From Kutzneria chonburiensis (GTDB lineage: Bacteria > Actinomycetota > Actinomycetes > Mycobacteriales > Pseudonocardiaceae), in assembly GCF_028622115.1 (NCBI RefSeq), contig NZ_CP097263.1, forward strand, positions 3,844,001 through 3,908,000: a stretch of DNA of 64,000 nt, read 5' to 3'. This document shows, one piece after another, positions 62,487-64,000 of the stretch. The notes below the pieces were generated by a model. It ran no database searches. It was not told where the DNA came from and saw nothing but the letters and a program-made list of their open reading frames with translations. A program made the position numbers and the translations under genes. Every line of letters starts with the position of its first letter. Within the stretch, counting starts at the first letter, position 1.

Positions 62487-64000
62487 ATGACCATGGAACA
62501 GGAATCCGTCGAGCCTTCGCGCGCGCAGCCGGCGCCGGAGGACCCGATCGCCGAGCCGCTGAGATACGACCAGCAGACCTCGCCGGTCGACCAGCCGGGC
62601 GAACACCCGCAGCCGTCGGCGCCGGTCGCCGGCCTGCCGCAGAGCCCGTGGCAGCCGACGCCGGCGGTCGCCGACGGGCCGCCGAGCCCCTGGCAGCCGA
62701 ACGGTGAGCAGCCGGTCGGCCAGCCGGAGGTCGGCTACCCGCAGCAGCAGCCGCTGGAGCAGCAGTCCCCGTGGCAGCCGGCCGCGCCGGCCAGCTACGC
62801 GCCGCCGCAGGGCTGGCAGCCGAACTGGCAGCAGCCGAGCGACCAGTCGACCATTGCCATGCAGGCCGGCGCGGCGGTGCCGGTGGCCAACCTGCCGCAG
62901 TCGCCGTGGCAGCCCGACGGCCGGCAGCCGGCCGGCCAGGCCGCGATTCCGCAGCCCCAGTGGGGCGCGCCCGGCCAGCAGCCGCTGATGCAGCAGACCT
63001 GGCCGGCGCCGTCCGAGCCGTGGCACCCGCCGCTGGTCGTGACGGCCGACCTGCCGCCGAACTGGCACGCGCCGCTGCGCACCGACCTGGTGCCGATCGT
63101 GCCCCGCAAGCGCCGCAGCAAGAAGGTCATCCTGATCGCCGCGGCCATGGTGGTGCTGCTGATCGCCGGCGTCACGACGTGGCTGGCCTGGCCGCCGGAC
63201 CGCAGCCCGTTCGAGCAGGCGGTGGCCAACCTGGCCGCCCAGCCGGTCGCGAACTACACCGCCGAGCTGCCGGACGGCAGCCAGTTCGACGGCCGCGTCA
63301 CCACCATGGGCGACGCCGTCGGCTGGCTGACGGCCGACAAGGCCACCGGGATCAAGTTCCAGTTCCTGCTGGCCAACGGCACGATGTACCTCAAGCTGAA
63401 CGGGACCTACTTCCCGCCGGGCGCCCTGCAGGACGCGTACAACCAGACCGGTCTGAAGGACCGGTGGATCACCGGCGACGTCGGCGAGCTCAAGGAGTTG
63501 GCCAAGCAGAATGCCACGCCGGCGGCGATCGCCGGCAAGCTGCGCGACGAGGTGGCCCGCACCGAGAAGCTGCCGGAACCCAGCGACGACGGCACCACCA
63601 TCAACGGCGTTGCCGTGCTCAAGGGCGACACCCCCGACGGCACGCTGTACGTGGCCAAGGAGCAGCCGTACCGGGTGGTCCGCTGGATCGACAAGTCCAC
63701 CAAGAAGGCGGCGGTCGCGTTCACCAACCCCGGCAACCTGCTGCGGCTCAACGGTGAGCGGGCGTCCTACACCGGCCTGGGCACGGCCGACTTCAAGCCG
63801 GTGACGGCCAATGACGTCGACCAGACCTACGACGAGATGGAAACCGACGTCAGCCAGCTCGGCAACGCCATCAACACCAGCGTGCAGTACACGGTGAACG
63901 CCGTGGACAACCTGGAGCACTTCGACGACTGCGAGGCCGCCGGCTGCCAGGTCGTCGCGCACTTCACGACCACGACGTCGCCCCGCACGTCGCCGCCGGC
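62487..64000 (+). CDS. Pro/Gln-rich single-pass membrane protein, C-terminally cut by the window end
   Basis: At least 504 codons from ATG 62487 (site AGGTAGGGGG), open to the last base. Residues about 1-200 are a cytosolic low-complexity tail with repeated P-Q-S-P-W-Q-P and G-Q-Q-P blocks. Residues about 213-235 are a transmembrane helix after the basic KRRSKK. The extracytoplasmic part (from about 240) begins SPFEQAVANLAAQPVANYTA and resembles actinobacterial lipoprotein-like sensor domains. A DivIVA/FtsK-style or serine-kinase-linked membrane protein is possible; no enzymatic domain is visible. Confidence 0.8.
   Translation, partial: MTMEQESVEPSRAQPAPEDPIAEPLRYDQQTSPVDQPGEHPQPSAPVAGLPQSPWQPTPAVADGPPSPWQPNGEQPVGQPEVGYPQQQPLEQQSPWQPAAPASYAPPQGWQPNWQQPSDQSTIAMQAGAAVPVANLPQSPWQPDGRQPAGQAAIPQPQWGAPGQQPLMQQTWPAPSEPWHPPLVVTADLPPNWHAPLRTDLVPIVPRKRRSKKVILIAAAMVVLLIAGVTTWLAWPPDRSPFEQAVANLAAQPVANYTAELPDGSQFDGRVTTMGDAVGWLTADKATGIKFQFLLANGTMYLKLNGTYFPPGALQDAYNQTGLKDRWITGDVGELKELAKQNATPAAIAGKLRDEVARTEKLPEPSDDGTTINGVAVLKGDTPDGTLYVAKEQPYRVVRWIDKSTKKAAVAFTNPGNLLRLNGERASYTGLGTADFKPVTANDVDQTYDEMETDVSQLGNAINTSVQYTVNAVDNLEHFDDCEAAGCQVVAHFTTTTSPRTSPP

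Noticed and set aside
62244-63962. Long minus-strand frame of 572 codons
   Set aside because: It is antisense to the plus-strand Pro/Gln-rich membrane protein, has only Arg/Gly/Leu low-complexity translation and no start context; the plus frame has a ribosome site, repeats and a clear transmembrane helix.

Overview
The window is about 64 kb of very GC-rich, gene-dense chromosomal DNA from an actinomycete. The evidence is GTG, TTG and ATG starts, many 1-4 base ATGA/GTGA/TGATG overlaps, an HrdB-type sigma factor, a DevR/DevS (DosR/DosS) pair, an Rpf/LysM muralytic protein, CGNR, DUF6461 and DUF222-HNH proteins, and leaderless genes. The style suggests a soil Pseudonocardiales-type organism, but the genus is inference. 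I saw no rRNA, tRNA, CRISPR array, prophage or complete antibiotic cluster.

Layout. 1-941: start of a divergent membrane protein and its GntR regulator with a paired operator. 942-2770: a DUF222/HNH nuclease gene between two inward-facing palindromic elements sharing an identical 107-bp core; this is the most unusual structure here. 2771-7881: short UvrA (DrrC-type) plus small partner, divergent double-MerR regulator, Lrp/AsnC regulator and P450. 7916-17402: two antibiotic-type kinases, flavodoxin-fold oxidoreductase with GlxA-type regulator, CoA transferase, CGNR regulator, TDT transporter, STAS protein, YidD, MarR with divergent FMN reductase and hydrolase, RraA-like protein. 17468-21236: Rpf-LysM gene behind a long structured leader (candidate riboswitch), divergent RseB/LolA-like protein with an ABC exporter. 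21273-25155: three tandem secreted seven-blade PD40 propeller paralogs coupled by TGATG junctions. 25226-32427: lipase-like protein, flavoprotein, PLP enzyme, methyltransferase, a frameshifted FAD monooxygenase with its TetR regulator, MFS exporter.

32475-37437: a DevR/DevS-centred redox/dormancy island: Acg-type nitroreductase, DevR, DevS-like kinase, PPOX flavoprotein and patatin lipase, with two DosR-box-like sites, one of them nearly perfect. 37511-44922: amino-acid-binding lipoprotein, group 2 sigma factor, two small conserved proteins, CocE-type hydrolase, large DUF6461 protein. 45033-50867: peptide/nickel-type ABC importer operon (binding protein frameshifted) ending in a pentapeptide-repeat membrane protein. 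51014-62441: methyltransferases, GH36 alpha-galactosidase with a LacI-type operator, acyltransferase-3/SGNH protein, DUF1080 and DUF4038 secreted carbohydrate proteins, an acetyltransferase behind an attenuator-like leader peptide, MccF-like peptidase, an internally deleted SUFU gene and a PEP-mutase-like protein. 62487-64000: start of a Pro/Gln-rich single-pass membrane protein that runs off the window.

Dispersed signals: an intergenic hairpin family (GCCACATGCGCTTCC arms; four copies, one diverged) and a palindromic 13-mer GTCCACWGTGGAC (three exact copies). Two genes carry single-base frameshifts of the same sense in C-rich runs, so base-calling error should be excluded before calling them pseudogenes. 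All functions are read from sequence motifs and family knowledge; no database search was possible.
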